Origin: Streptomyces sp. HmicA12
GTDB lineage: Bacteria > Actinomycetota > Actinomycetes > Streptomycetales > Streptomycetaceae
Assembly (NCBI RefSeq): GCF_000373565.1
Contig: NZ_KB891852.1
Location: 124,001 to 188,000 of the forward strand
DNA length: 64,000 nt
Direction of reading: 5' to 3'
Shown here: one piece after another, positions 17,077 through 24,959 of the stretch
Numbering within the stretch: the first letter of the stretch is position 1
Layout of the letters: every line of letters begins with the position of its first letter
Program-made: the position numbers and the translations under genes
Notes under the pieces: generated by a model
Told to the model about the DNA's origin: nothing
Seen by the model: only the letters and a program-made list of their open reading frames with translations
Databases searched by the model: none

Positions 17077-17953
17077 ATGAGCTTCTTCAGCGGCGACGCT
17101 CCAGGGTGAGGATGGCTTTGGCGATTGACGTCATGCGGTTGGGGCTGCATCGGGACCTGCGGAAGATCCGCCAGGACTTCAGCCGAGCGACGCCGCGTTC
17201 GACAGGTGCTCGCGCTGCGGCCAGTGCTTGATTGAGGGTCTTTTCGGTGGGGGTGAGTTCCTGCAGGGGCCTGCGTTTGATGCCGGTGGTCAGCCACGGG
17301 CCGGCGCCCTGGTAGGCGAGATCGGCCAGGATGGGGACGCCCTGGTGCTCGCAGATCCGGATGATCCGGTGGGTGCGGGCCGCGGTCAGGTCATGGGCGC
17401 GGCCCGGCAGGGCGGGCGAGAGCCACAGCAGCCGACCGCCGGGGTCGGTGACGACCTGCACGTTCACACCATGGCGCCGGTGTTTGTGGGAGTAGTCGGC
17501 CCGGCCGTCGCCGACCCTGTCGCACTCGGCGAGGGTGCCGTCGAGCAGGACGAAGTCGGGTTCGTGCTCGCGCAGCGTCTTCAGCAGGCCCGGTGCACGT
17601 TCGGCGAGCAGGTCGACGACCGCGCTGGTGTAGGCGTGGGCGGTGGACTCGCTGATCCCGAACCCGGCGGCGATCTTCGCGAGAGTGGTGTGTTCGCGCA
17701 GGTACACCAGTGCCACCATCGCGCGCTGAGACGGACGGAGCTTGCAGCGCCGGTCGCCCTCACGGGTGACGATCAGCATCGTGACCCACTCCACGAGTGC
17801 ATGCGGCAGGTCGAGTGCGGCAGGATGGACGACCAACGAGGCCCCCGAGCAACGTGATTGAGACGTCAGACATCTCGACCAACAGCCCGGGAGCCTCGCT
17901 CGTTGCGCTCCACGGCCCATCACCCGATCGGTGGCCAACTCGAAGAAGCTCAA
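17077..17953 (-). mobile_element. IS5-family insertion sequence, apparently intact
   Basis: The ends carry an 11-bp perfect inverted repeat, TGAGCTTCTTC at 17078-17088 and its complement at 17942-17952, flanking a single transposase gene. The total length of about 0.88 kb fits small IS5-group elements (IS1031/IS427-like). I could not identify a target-site duplication with certainty. It is inserted directly after the MFS gene and separates it from a gene fragment at 17,957-18,060. Confidence 0.8.
17087..17836 (-). CDS. IS5-family transposase (DDE_Tnp_4)
   Basis: TTG 17836, preceded by GGGGG, gives 249 residues beginning [18 protein letters not shown]; an upstream start would add residues inside the IS end with no homologous look. 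The N-terminal helix-turn-helix ([30 protein letters not shown]) is followed by the RNase-H-like core: first Asp in DFVLLDGTL, second near [10 protein letters not shown], and the Glu region in the C-terminal [10 protein letters not shown] helix. It is uninterrupted and likely active. The decayed relative at 2.9-3.7 kb has the same orientation. Confidence 0.88.
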   Translation of the reverse strand: MVVHPAALDLPHALVEWVTMLIVTREGDRRCKLRPSQRAMVALVYLREHTTLAKIAAGFGISESTAHAYTSAVVDLLAERAPGLLKTLREHEPDFVLLDGTLAECDRVGDGRADYSHKHRRHGVNVQVVTDPGGRLLWLSPALPGRAHDLTAARTHRIIRICEHQGVPILADLAYQGAGPWLTTGIKRRPLQELTPTEKTLNQALAAARAPVERGVARLKSWRIFRRSRCSPNRMTSIAKAILTLERRR

Positions 17954-17956
17954 TCA

Positions 17957-18060
17957 GCGCGGCCCTCGTGGGCCTGCTGACAATCGCTATGGGTCACCCT
18001 GACCCCGAAGTGCGGGAACGCGCCGAGCGTCTACTCCGCCTCGTCTTCCGTGTCGAGTGA
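17957..18060 (+). pseudogene. 3' fragment of an unknown gene cut by the IS
   Basis: Immediately beyond the IS end an open frame encodes about 33 residues (ALVGLLTIAMGHPDPEVRERAERLL...) ending at TGA 18058-18060. It is amphipathic and coding-like but has no start of its own, so it looks like the C-terminus of a gene separated from its 5' part by the IS insertion or by an earlier rearrangement. Family not recognised. Confidence 0.35.
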
Positions 18061-18472
18061 CCTCTCAAATGGGAAACGCCCCAACAGGAGCGGGCGCGGC
18101 GGCGCCGGTCTGGGTGAGGATCGCGGCGACCTCGGTTACGTTCGATCGTCGAGGCGTCCGCGTTCCGCAACAACCTGTGGGAGGGATCCGTTCGGAGCCG
18201 TACGCCCGAACGTATTGAGGACCCTGCGCAAGCTGCGCGGACACCTGGAGCATCCGTACGGCAAGCGCACGGTGGACGCCGAAGCGCCCGACACCGGCGA
18301 CCACGAGGTGATGGTGTGGTGGGCGACGTCTGCGGAGCTGCAGGCTGCCAAGCTGGCACACGCGAAACGACAGGCGCCGGTCGTCGTGCTCCTGCGACAG
18401 CAGGAGGCGCAGGAGAAGGCGGCCGCGGCGCGGCAGGCCCTCGAGGACGCGGGCCAATCCGGACTGTTCTGA
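18050..18472 (+). CDS. hypothetical protein, possibly truncated
   Basis: The frame opens at GTG 18050 and encodes up to 140 residues. The first ~50 residues are Arg/Gly/Ser-rich and have no convincing ribosome-binding site; the last ~85 (from LRTLRKLRGHLEHPYGK) look like a genuine protein with a long charged helix near the end (QQEAQEKAAAARQALEDAG). I suspect a 5'-truncated gene of the integrated element. It converges on the amidase, with a hairpin between them. Confidence 0.4.
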   Translation: MSSDLSNGKRPNRSGRGGAGLGEDRGDLGYVRSSRRPRSATTCGRDPFGAVRPNVLRTLRKLRGHLEHPYGKRTVDAEAPDTGDHEVMVWWATSAELQAAKLAHAKRQAPVVVLLRQQEAQEKAAAARQALEDAGQSGLF

Positions 18473-18491
18473 CCACCCAATGCATGCGTGA

Positions 18492-18520
18492 GGGCCCGGC
18501 CGTTGTAGACGGCCGGGCCC
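18492..18520. terminator. bidirectional terminator hairpin
   Basis: GGGCCCGGCCGT (18492-18503) and ACGGCCGGGCCC (18509-18520) form a perfect 12-bp stem with a 5-base loop, placed between the ends of a forward and a reverse gene. Confidence 0.75.
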
Positions 18521-18531
18521 CCACATGTTGC

Positions 18532-20103
18532 TCAGGCGTTGAAGGCGGGCGGCGCAACGTGCGCGGGCAGGACATTCGCGAGGGCCTTCGCCGCGGCAAC
18601 GACGGTCCGGTCGGACAGGTACGGGCCGATGATCTGGATGGCGAGCGGCAGACCCTCCTTGGTGCGCCCGGCGGGCATCACGATCGCGGGCAGGCCCACG
18701 GGGGACGCCAGGTTGACCCAGCTCGTCTGGTCGTAGAAGTCGCGCTTGGCGCCGTCGACCGTGATGTACCGGTCGGTGGTGTCCGTCTGGTCGTCGATGG
18801 CGGCGGTCGGCGTCGCCGGGGCGATCAGTAGGTCGTGGTCGGTGAAGTAGGCGGCCCACTTCGCGCGCAGCTTCTGCCGGTCCTCGTCGGCGCGCGCCCA
18901 GTCGCGGTGCCGCATGGTGCGCGACTTCAGGTACAGGGCAGACGGCGAGTCGTCGGCGACCTTGTCGGCGGCCGCGACTTCCCCGGCGAACGCCTCGTCG
19001 GTGGCCGTGGCGGCGCTCGTGGCGTACATGAGGCGCTCGAACAGGACGTTGGAGTCCTTGAAGTCGACGGGCCGGGTGGTCTCGTCGAGGGGGGCTCCGG
19101 CCTGCCGCAGCGCGGTGACGACCTGGGCCAGGACGTTCGCGGTCGCGGTGTCGACGCGGCAGTAGTCATCATCGGCCCACACGCCGACCCGGAACTGGTC
19201 CAGTCGGGTCTTTGCCGGGGCCGGGAGGCGGACCGACCATGCGGTGTCGTCGGCGGGGGACGGGGCGGCCATCACGTTGAGGAGCAGCGCCAGGTCGTCG
19301 GCGGTGCGGGCGATCGGGCCGAGGGTGAGCATGTCGGAGCTGGTGAGCCAGCCCGGCGGGCGCGGGATGTGGCCGTGGGTGGGCACGATCGGGCCCGCGG
19401 TGCCGCGGGAGGTGCGCAGCGCGTACACGCCGCAGTAGGCGGCCGGGAGGCGCAGCGATCCGGCGAGGTCGGAGCCGACCTCCAGGGCGGACAGGCCGGT
19501 GGCGACGGCGACGGCCGGGCCGCCGGAGGAGCCGCCCGCGGTCTTCGTCTCGTCGTACGGGTTGTTCGTCTTCCCGAAGATGGGGTTCGACGTCTGCAGG
19601 TCCTGGCACATCGTCGGTACGTTCGTCTTGCCGACGATGACGGCGCCGGCGCCGCGCAGTAGGGCGACGACGTCGGCGTCCTGGTCGGGGACGTGGTCGG
19701 CGAGGGTGGTGGAGCCGCACGTGGTGAGCAGGCCCTTGGTCTCCAGGGCGTCCTTGACCGTGATGGGCAGGCCGTGGAGCGGGCCGAGGGTCTCGCCGGT
19801 GGAAGCGAGGTGGGCGTCGGCCTTGTCGGCGGCTGCGCGGGCCGCGTCGGCGTCGAGGGTGACCACGGCATTCAGGTCCTTGTTGACCTTGGCGTGGTGG
19901 TCGAGGACCTGCTCCAGGAGGTCGCGCGCCGTTATGGCGCCCGTGCGCAGGGCGGCGAGCTGGGCGCGCGCGGTGGAGCGGTACAGGGCGGTGCTGGTCA
20001 TCGTTTCCTTGGTGGTGGTGGCGTCGGCGGCGAAGGCTGTGCGCGGCAGGGTGACGGTGGCCGCGGCGGTCGCGGTGGCGGCGAGGAGGGTTCTGCGGTT
20101 CAC
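18532..20103 (-). CDS. amidase signature enzyme with Tat-like signal peptide
   Basis: The 523-residue product starts at ATG 20103, which overlaps the stop of the upstream membrane-protein gene (ATGA). The N-terminus NRRTLLAATATAAATVTL...AFA resembles a twin-arginine signal with an Ala-x-Ala cleavage site near residue 25, so export is likely. The amidase signature follows: catalytic Lys in ITVKDALE, and the Ser pair in the Gly/Ser loop AGGSSGGPA. These enzymes hydrolyse amides, including peptide C-terminal amides and amino-acid amides. It is the last gene of an operon with an XRE regulator, an HExxH protein and a MAB_1171c-type membrane protein. The substrate is unknown. Confidence 0.85.
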   Translation of the reverse strand: MNRRTLLAATATAAATVTLPRTAFAADATTTKETMTSTALYRSTARAQLAALRTGAITARDLLEQVLDHHAKVNKDLNAVVTLDADAARAAADKADAHLASTGETLGPLHGLPITVKDALETKGLLTTCGSTTLADHVPDQDADVVALLRGAGAVIVGKTNVPTMCQDLQTSNPIFGKTNNPYDETKTAGGSSGGPAVAVATGLSALEVGSDLAGSLRLPAAYCGVYALRTSRGTAGPIVPTHGHIPRPPGWLTSSDMLTLGPIARTADDLALLLNVMAAPSPADDTAWSVRLPAPAKTRLDQFRVGVWADDDYCRVDTATANVLAQVVTALRQAGAPLDETTRPVDFKDSNVLFERLMYATSAATATDEAFAGEVAAADKVADDSPSALYLKSRTMRHRDWARADEDRQKLRAKWAAYFTDHDLLIAPATPTAAIDDQTDTTDRYITVDGAKRDFYDQTSWVNLASPVGLPAIVMPAGRTKEGLPLAIQIIGPYLSDRTVVAAAKALANVLPAHVAPPAFNA

Positions 20104-21302
20104 GTGCGTGCTCCAGAAGCGGGGGCGGCCTGCGCGGTCGGCGTCGGCGCTGTGAAGTAGCGGGCGACGCGGACCATGTGGCGCAGGTCCTTGTGCGGGG
20201 TCGAGGTGTCCAGGGCGGCGTCACCATAGGTGGCCGCTTCGGCTACTGGCCCGTGCTCGCGCTGGTCCAGGGCGGCGCGGATCTGGGCGGCGGTGACGGC
20301 GGCTACGCGGTGCTGGCGGGACATCCACCAGGCGGCGTGCTCGGCCTCCGCGCGGTCGCGGACCTGGGGGGCGAGGTAGGGCCGCAGTCCGATCTGCGCG
20401 TCACGGATCTCGATGACTCGGCGGTACAGATTGAACGTCAGGTCACGGGAGTTGGCCGTCGGGTTGACGAACACGATGCCGGGCTCGGCGGCGGACACGG
20501 CCTGCCACAGCTTCTCCAGCTGCTGGTACTGGCGGGCTTCGGTGCGCTCGCGGCGGGCGCCGACGATGCGGCTGGCGACGATCGGCATGAAGTAGCCGAT
20601 CTGCGTGAGGGTGGCGCCGACGTCGCCGCAGACCCAGGCGTACGGCTCGGCGGGCTTCACGCTGAACCCGTACTCGGCGCCGAGGATGGCGCACAGACGG
20701 ATGCCGCTGTAGCCGAGGGTGATGACGGCGCCGACGGCGATCAGGCGCAGGCCGCGGCTGATCCACGGGTCCTTGATCTCTCCGGCGTACTTCCAGCACA
20801 CCCGGGCCAGGTAGATTTCCGCTACCGAGTAGGCGCCCATGTAGAGCAGCAAGTACGCCTGAAACGCGGGGTCGTGGGCGTAGTACAGGGTGAAGTCGGT
20901 GGGCCGCTGTGAGACCGGGGTCAGCATCACGAACAGCACGCCCATGATGGCGATGACCGTGAGGGCGCCGGCCATCATCCAGCGGGCCCGGCGGTGGGCC
21001 GCGGCGGGTTCCTTCGTCCAGTACGCGAGGACGGACGCCTGCAGGCCGAAGACGAGCATGACGCAGCCCTGGGCGAGCGGGACGGCGATGTTCGTGACGC
21101 CGAAGACGCCGTCGATGCGGACCCAGACCCACGTCAGGGATATCGCGTAGCTCAGGGCCGAGAAGAGGTACGTGAAGGCGAGCGCGACCAGTGCCGGGTC
21201 ACGCTGCTCGGGCTTGCGCCATGCCGTGCGCAGATCGCGCATGAGCAGGAGGAAGCCAGCGCCCGCGATGAACAAGCACAGCGGGTGAAGGATGTCTTTC
21301 AA
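20100..21302 (-). CDS. MAB_1171c-type membrane protein (DUF6545-like)
   Basis: This 400-residue protein has about seven hydrophobic helices in residues 1-245 (LCLFIAGAGFLLLM, ALAFTYLFSALSYAI, MMAGALTVIAIMGVLFVML and others) and a cytoplasmic C-terminal domain of about 150 residues (LEKLWQAV..., NLYRRVIEIRDAQIGLRPYL). This is the layout of the MAB_1171c family 'putative transporters', found across actinomycetes beside XRE regulators and ImmA/IrrE-like genes; the biological role is not established. It overlaps the amidase start by 4 bases and follows the metallopeptidase-like gene by 12 bp. Confidence 0.75.
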   Translation of the reverse strand: MKDILHPLCLFIAGAGFLLLMRDLRTAWRKPEQRDPALVALAFTYLFSALSYAISLTWVWVRIDGVFGVTNIAVPLAQGCVMLVFGLQASVLAYWTKEPAAAHRRARWMMAGALTVIAIMGVLFVMLTPVSQRPTDFTLYYAHDPAFQAYLLLYMGAYSVAEIYLARVCWKYAGEIKDPWISRGLRLIAVGAVITLGYSGIRLCAILGAEYGFSVKPAEPYAWVCGDVGATLTQIGYFMPIVASRIVGARRERTEARQYQQLEKLWQAVSAAEPGIVFVNPTANSRDLTFNLYRRVIEIRDAQIGLRPYLAPQVRDRAEAEHAAWWMSRQHRVAAVTAAQIRAALDQREHGPVAEAATYGDAALDTSTPHKDLRHMVRVARYFTAPTPTAQAAPASGART

Positions 21303-21314
21303 CTTGGTCCGTTG

Positions 21315-21887
21315 TCAGTCCCCGCGCCGCATGAGCGTGCGCGTGATGCGATCCGCCGACTCACTCTGGGGAGCCGGACGGCTGGAGATGACGTACGCCT
21401 GCAGGAAGGATCCGATGCCTTCCGCTTCCCGCTCGATGTCGTCGTTGTAGTCGCTGCGGCCGAGGATGATCGACATGAGTTCGTCGTCGACGTCGCCGAG
21501 GATGACTGCGTCCTCGTCGTCGGTGTCGCCGTCCGGCTTCTGCGCGGCCATGGTGATGCGGTGGCCCTTGAGCAGGTGCGCGTACTCGTGGGCGATGATG
21601 TGATCTTGGTGGGCTTCGCTGGTGTCGGGGTCGTAGAAGATGTAGTTGACCCCGCCCCTGCGGATGACCATCCCGCAGGGCGTGTCCTTGCTGGTGGGCT
21701 GCCCGGGCCCGATGATGATCGGCTCACCGATGAGTTCCTCGATGTATCCACGCAGCTCACGCACGCTGCCGACGCGAGGTAGACCTAGGGACTCAACGAA
21801 GACTCTGCATTCGTTGAGGACCGGGTCCGCCGACAGGGGGGTCGGCTCCTGAAATCCTCGGGCGGTGCGGCGTGAGCGGCGCCTCAT
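21315..21887 (-). CDS. ImmA/IrrE-like HExxH protein
   Basis: The 190-residue product contains a zinc-protease motif HEYAH with a downstream acidic candidate third ligand (DDIEREAEGIG) and the surrounding fold of ImmA/IrrE-type peptidases (GMVIRRGGVNYIFYDP before the motif). ImmA/IrrE proteins cleave XRE-type repressors to induce mobile elements or stress genes. The gene lies 20 bp after an XRE-type gene on the same strand, the usual pairing, so the neighbour is the obvious substrate. The N-terminus is Arg-rich (MRRRSRRTARG) and the exact start is uncertain. Confidence 0.78.
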   Translation of the reverse strand: MRRRSRRTARGFQEPTPLSADPVLNECRVFVESLGLPRVGSVRELRGYIEELIGEPIIIGPGQPTSKDTPCGMVIRRGGVNYIFYDPDTSEAHQDHIIAHEYAHLLKGHRITMAAQKPDGDTDDEDAVILGDVDDELMSIILGRSDYNDDIEREAEGIGSFLQAYVISSRPAPQSESADRITRTLMRRGD

Positions 21888-21907
21888 CTAAGCTCCTTGC
21901 GCTGGTC

Positions 21908-22537
21908 TTAAGGTGTCCCGGGCCCGACAGTGGGGGGTTCCGTCTCCGCGGGTAGACCTTCGAGTCGGCGAACCTGCTCGATCATGGCTGCTGCGGCATT
22001 GAGGCCCTCGTCGGAGAGGGCGGCGGCACGCATCGCGATGCTGGCAACTCGCGCGTCCTGTAGGCGTTTTACGGTATCGGCCGTCACTCCGCTCTTGTTC
22101 ATCCGGGCCAGTTCTTCGAGCTGGGCCATCAGCGCTTCTGGGGCTGCGCCCTCGCTCACCCGCTTCGTGAAACGGACGAGCTGCCGATGAAGCTGCTCGG
22201 GGGCGGCCCCGTTCTCCTTGAACCCGTTGAGGCGTTCGATGATCCCGTTGAAGACCTCGGCGGTGGCCCGGTTCGCCCAGTAGTCCTCCGGCACCCCGAA
22301 GAAGGCGGCAAGCCCGTCCATGTGCTTCTTGGTCGGGTTGTCGGCCCGGCCGGTGCGCAGTTGCCACATGTACGTGGTGGAGAACGTGGGGAGGCCCTGC
22401 TCCTCAAGCAGCCGGACCACAGTCGGGTTGGTGAACGGCCCGCGGGGGTCGTTCCGACACAGGAAGTCCAGCCGCTCAGCGAAGCTCTCCCCGTCAGGAG
22501 CCCCCGCCGAGCCTGACGCCCCATGAGAGTCAGTCAC
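21908..22537 (-). CDS. XRE-family transcriptional regulator
   Basis: GTG 22537 is preferred to GTG 22549 because GAGAGGTGAGG then lies at proper spacing; the product has 209 residues. The helix-turn-helix lies near residues 45-85 (FSTTYMWQLRTGRADNPTKKHMDGLAAFFGVP), of the long-loop type seen in Streptomyces regulators linked to MAB_1171c-type genes. The C-terminal half is helical and may be the dimerisation and protease-sensitive region. It probably represses its own operon through the TCAAC repeats at 22,563-22,624 and is probably relieved by the adjacent HExxH protein. Confidence 0.78.
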   Translation of the reverse strand: MTDSHGASGSAGAPDGESFAERLDFLCRNDPRGPFTNPTVVRLLEEQGLPTFSTTYMWQLRTGRADNPTKKHMDGLAAFFGVPEDYWANRATAEVFNGIIERLNGFKENGAAPEQLHRQLVRFTKRVSEGAAPEALMAQLEELARMNKSGVTADTVKRLQDARVASIAMRAAALSDEGLNAAAAMIEQVRRLEGLPAETEPPTVGPGTP

Positions 22538-22562
22538 AGCGGACCTCACCTCTCTCGTACAT

Positions 22563-22624
22563 CTGAGTTGACCTCGATTTTCGCTCTGGTGTGCAGTGAG
22601 GCTTACGATATCAACTCAGGTTGA
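22563..22624. promoter_or_regulatory. repeated TCAACTCAG sites, likely operator of the XRE operon
   Basis: CTGAGTTGA at 22563-22571 is repeated in inverted form as TCAACTCAG at 22611-22619, and the second copy is also half of a palindrome TCAAC-TCAG-GTTGA (22611-22624). They lie in the 26-87 bp immediately upstream of the XRE start, where an autoregulator would bind. Confidence 0.5.
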
Positions 22625-22660
22625 TCGCACTGGCCACGCTTTCCTCTCGCGGCAAGCGTG

Positions 22661-22706
22661 TTGGGCGCCGTATGGTGATCGCAGCATAGTTCGAACGAAC
22701 ATTCGA
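22661..22706 (+). promoter_or_regulatory. promoter with LexA (SOS) box
   Basis: TCGAACGAACATTCGA at 22691-22706 differs from the actinobacterial LexA consensus TCGAAC-N4-GTTCGA at one base and carries the same GAAC-N4-ATTC core as the box in the recA promoter of this window (43281-43292). A promoter-like TTGGGC (22661-22666) and CATAGT (22685-22690), 18 bp apart, abut it, so LexA would block transcription of the gene at 22740. Confidence 0.6.
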
Positions 22707-22739
22707 CAACGGGTGCTCTAGCGACGGGATGGATCCACG

Positions 22740-23186
22740 ATGCTTTCGCGCACAGGCCGAGACCGTCAGGCGTCGACAACGTCCTGGCCGGATCTGGCGA
22801 TGGACCGCACGATCACCTTCTGTGTGGGCCCCGCCGTCAAGCCCGTCGACGCGATGGCCCGATCCGTCGCACTCGTGCGCCGCACGCTGCCGATGCTCCT
22901 CGGGGACACCGCGCACTCCACGGCGACCCTCACCGAAGGGGCGCTTGCCGTCATCAACGAACTCGTCGACATCACCGCCAGGCACCGCATCCCCGGCACC
23001 GACCTGACCGGCCACCTCGCCTGGGACGGCACACACGCGCTCATCACCATCGGAGACATGGACATCGCTCTCCCGCCGGCTGAAGAGGAGCCGGGGATGT
23101 TCACCGTGCGGAACTGGGCCGAATCCATCGGGCAGCACCGCGGCGACCGCGGCGGCTGGTCAACCTGGGCGGCCGTCCGCGCGTAA
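22740..23186 (+). CDS. hypothetical protein, predicted SOS-regulated
   Basis: The 148-residue frame starts at ATG 22740 with GGGATGGA upstream; MDRTITF at 22800 is an alternative. The central stretch (TEGALAVINELVDITARH) faintly resembles the N-box helix of GHKL-type ATPases such as anti-sigma kinases, but the nucleotide-binding glycine motifs are not visible, so this is not a claim. It has no signal or membrane segment. The LexA box 34 bp upstream of the start suggests induction by DNA damage, as expected for a gene carried by an integrative element. Confidence 0.6.
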   Translation: MLSRTGRDRQASTTSWPDLAMDRTITFCVGPAVKPVDAMARSVALVRRTLPMLLGDTAHSTATLTEGALAVINELVDITARHRIPGTDLTGHLAWDGTHALITIGDMDIALPPAEEEPGMFTVRNWAESIGQHRGDRGGWSTWAAVRA

Positions 23187-23330
23187 CGGCCGAGCGAGCG
23201 CGCAACGTCGCCGTTCGAACCGAGCCCCGACCGCCGGTCGGCCGATCAAAGCTCGTGCGGGGTCCCGACCGAACCAAAGGGGGGACGGCCGGGGCCCCGC
23301 ACGTATATATGGACGACGCTCCAGGCGCCG

Positions 23331-23840
23331 ATGGTGCCGCACGTCGCACTCACCGGCCCACTGTCAGACCCCGCCCGTACGGTCATGCCGGTGAACGAGC
23401 ATCCAGACCCCACGCTGTGCCACCTCAACGAGACCGTCCTCGAAGCCAACGGGTGGCCTCCGTTCAGCGGCACGTTCGACCTGCTCAGTGACGGGCGCTT
23501 CGACCTCCCGACGCAGCAAGGGGTCTACGTGTTCTTGGCGGGCGGAAAGAAGATCGCCTACCCGCGCGGGGAGTCCTCGATCGTGTACCTCGGCAAGGGG
23601 GAGGGCGGGCGGCGCGGAGTGCGCGGTCGAGTCGGCCGGCACCGTGGGTACATCAAGCAAGGCCCTCATGAGAGGTACGTAATGCATCCAGCCCATGAAT
23701 GGATCATGGCGAGGGGTGGCTCCGTCCTGTACTCCCTTGCCCCCGACGGCTCCGGCTCTGCGGGCATGGAGCGAAAGCTGCGCGAGGCGTTCAAGTTGCT
23801 GCACCGCACACGCCCTGTCGGTAACGGAATCGACGCATGA
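23331..23840 (+). CDS. GIY-YIG nuclease-like protein
   Basis: Up to 169 residues; the start is uncertain (ATG 23331 or ATG 23385, neither with a clear Shine-Dalgarno sequence). The core QQGVYVFLAGG...SSIVYLGKG matches the GIY...YIG pair of the family as GVY/VYLG; an arginine-rich helix follows (RRGVRGRVGRHRG) and a conserved-type Glu in GMERKLREAF. GIY-YIG domains cut DNA in repair, restriction and homing systems. Being 145 bp downstream of an SOS-controlled gene, it may belong to the element's DNA processing or defence functions. Confidence 0.6.
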   Translation: MVPHVALTGPLSDPARTVMPVNEHPDPTLCHLNETVLEANGWPPFSGTFDLLSDGRFDLPTQQGVYVFLAGGKKIAYPRGESSIVYLGKGEGGRRGVRGRVGRHRGYIKQGPHERYVMHPAHEWIMARGGSVLYSLAPDGSGSAGMERKLREAFKLLHRTRPVGNGIDA

Positions 23841-24418
23841 CGCAGTGGTGATTCTTCTGCGCGGGCCGCGAATGCCGGCGCCCCGGCGCCCGCCTCCTTG
23901 AACGTCGCTCGAGCCCGCCCGGAGAAGTTGGAATGAAGCGGATGTGTCGACCCGTTAACGGGTAAAAGGAGCGCCATGAAGCATGGGCGAGAATCGAGGT
24001 GTAACCCTCAGCGTGGGGAACGAGAATTTCACGCGTCGAGTAGCCAGGGGATGTGGGGGCTGGTGGGCATTCGAAGGTGGCGAGTGACGCAGCTCACGCC
24101 GCGCGTCCACATGTTGGACTCTTCTGCCTGGCGGCAGCGGCCCCTCGCTCGACGCTCTGATGCCTCCCCTGCGGCCCGTCCGTGCAGGTACCGCAGTGAA
24201 GCCCGGGACGGAGTGAAAGACGTAAGTAGCCCCCAAAGTAGCCTTAGGGACGGTTATTCTGGCTTCTTCGCAGGTGACAGCGCTGTAGCGACTCTCCGGG
24301 GGGTTTTGATGTTTGCAGCCCTGAGTGAACACGACATCGCTCCCCGCACGGCCGCGGCACGAGGCGGTACGGTGGGGCGTGAAGGATGCGGTTACGCGGT
24401 CCGAGGAGGGAGCCACCG
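23841..24418. other. long non-coding stretch at the island/chromosome junction
   Basis: About 580 bases without a convincing gene. It contains a perfect 14-bp palindrome ACCCGTTAACGGGT at 23950-23963 followed by a strong AAAAGGAG and ATG at 23976, but the resulting frame is unnatural in composition. In related chromosomes clgR normally follows cinA/pgsA; here those genes are absent, so the right end of the inserted element probably lies in this stretch. No att repeat could be assigned. Confidence 0.45.
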
Positions 24419-24799
24419 ATGATTCTGCTCCGTCGCCTGCTGGGTGACGTGCTGCGTCGGCAGCGCCAGCGCCAGGGCCGTACTCTGCGCGAAGTCTCCT
24501 CGTCCGCCCGAGTCTCGCTCGGCTATCTTTCCGAGGTGGAGCGGGGGCAGAAGGAGGCTTCCTCCGAGCTGCTCTCCGCGATCTGCGACGCGCTTGACGT
24601 ACGGATGTCCGAGCTGATGCGCGAGGTGAGCGACGAGCTCAGCCTCGCCGAGCTGGCCCAGTCGGCAGCAGCCGTTCCGTCGGAGCCGGTGCCAGCGCCG
24701 GTTCGTCCGATGCTCGGTTCCGTCTCCGTGACCGGTGTCCCGCCGGAACGGGTGACGATCAAGGCGCCTGCGGAGGCTGTGGACGTCGTAGCGGCGTAG
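24419..24799 (+). CDS. clgR: ClgR, Clp protease gene regulator
   Basis: ATG 24419 follows GAGGAGGG and gives 126 residues. An XRE-type helix-turn-helix spans about residues 15-65 ([40 protein letters not shown]), characteristic of ClgR, the activator of clp protease and lon genes in actinomycetes. The C-terminus ends VDVVAA; terminal Ala-Ala is the signal by which ClgR is itself degraded by ClpP, giving feedback control. Placement near dps and recA matches the genus. Confidence 0.85.
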   Translation: MILLRRLLGDVLRRQRQRQGRTLREVSSSARVSLGYLSEVERGQKEASSELLSAICDALDVRMSELMREVSDELSLAELAQSAAAVPSEPVPAPVRPMLGSVSVTGVPPERVTIKAPAEAVDVVAA

Positions 24800-24824
24800 C
24801 AGTTGCGCTCAGCGTGCATGTGGA

Positions 24825-24860
24825 AAGGCCCCGGCCGGGGAATCCGGCCGGGGCCTTCTG
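24825..24860 (+). terminator. terminator of clgR
   Basis: AAGGCCCCGGCCGG (24825-24838) and its complement (24844-24857) form a perfect 14-bp stem with a 5-base loop, followed by TCTG, 26 bases after the clgR stop codon. Confidence 0.8.
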
Positions 24861-24959
24861 CTGTGCGTAGGGAGGTCGGCGGTCATGCCTTTTTACCGAT
24901 GTGTCCGTAGTGGTTCGTATGTGCCATTGTTGAAGGTGGTTTCGATACGGAGGTAACGG

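Noticed and set aside
23950-23963. Palindrome ACCCGTTAACGGGT as an attachment site
   Set aside because: No second copy was found in the window, so it cannot be assigned as att; kept only as a note in the junction region.
23976-24422. Frame with strong AAAAGGAG before ATG 23976
   Set aside because: The translated sequence is unnatural (Ser/Arg/Gly-rich, no hydrophobic core) and runs into clgR; the ribosome-binding site is probably coincidental.
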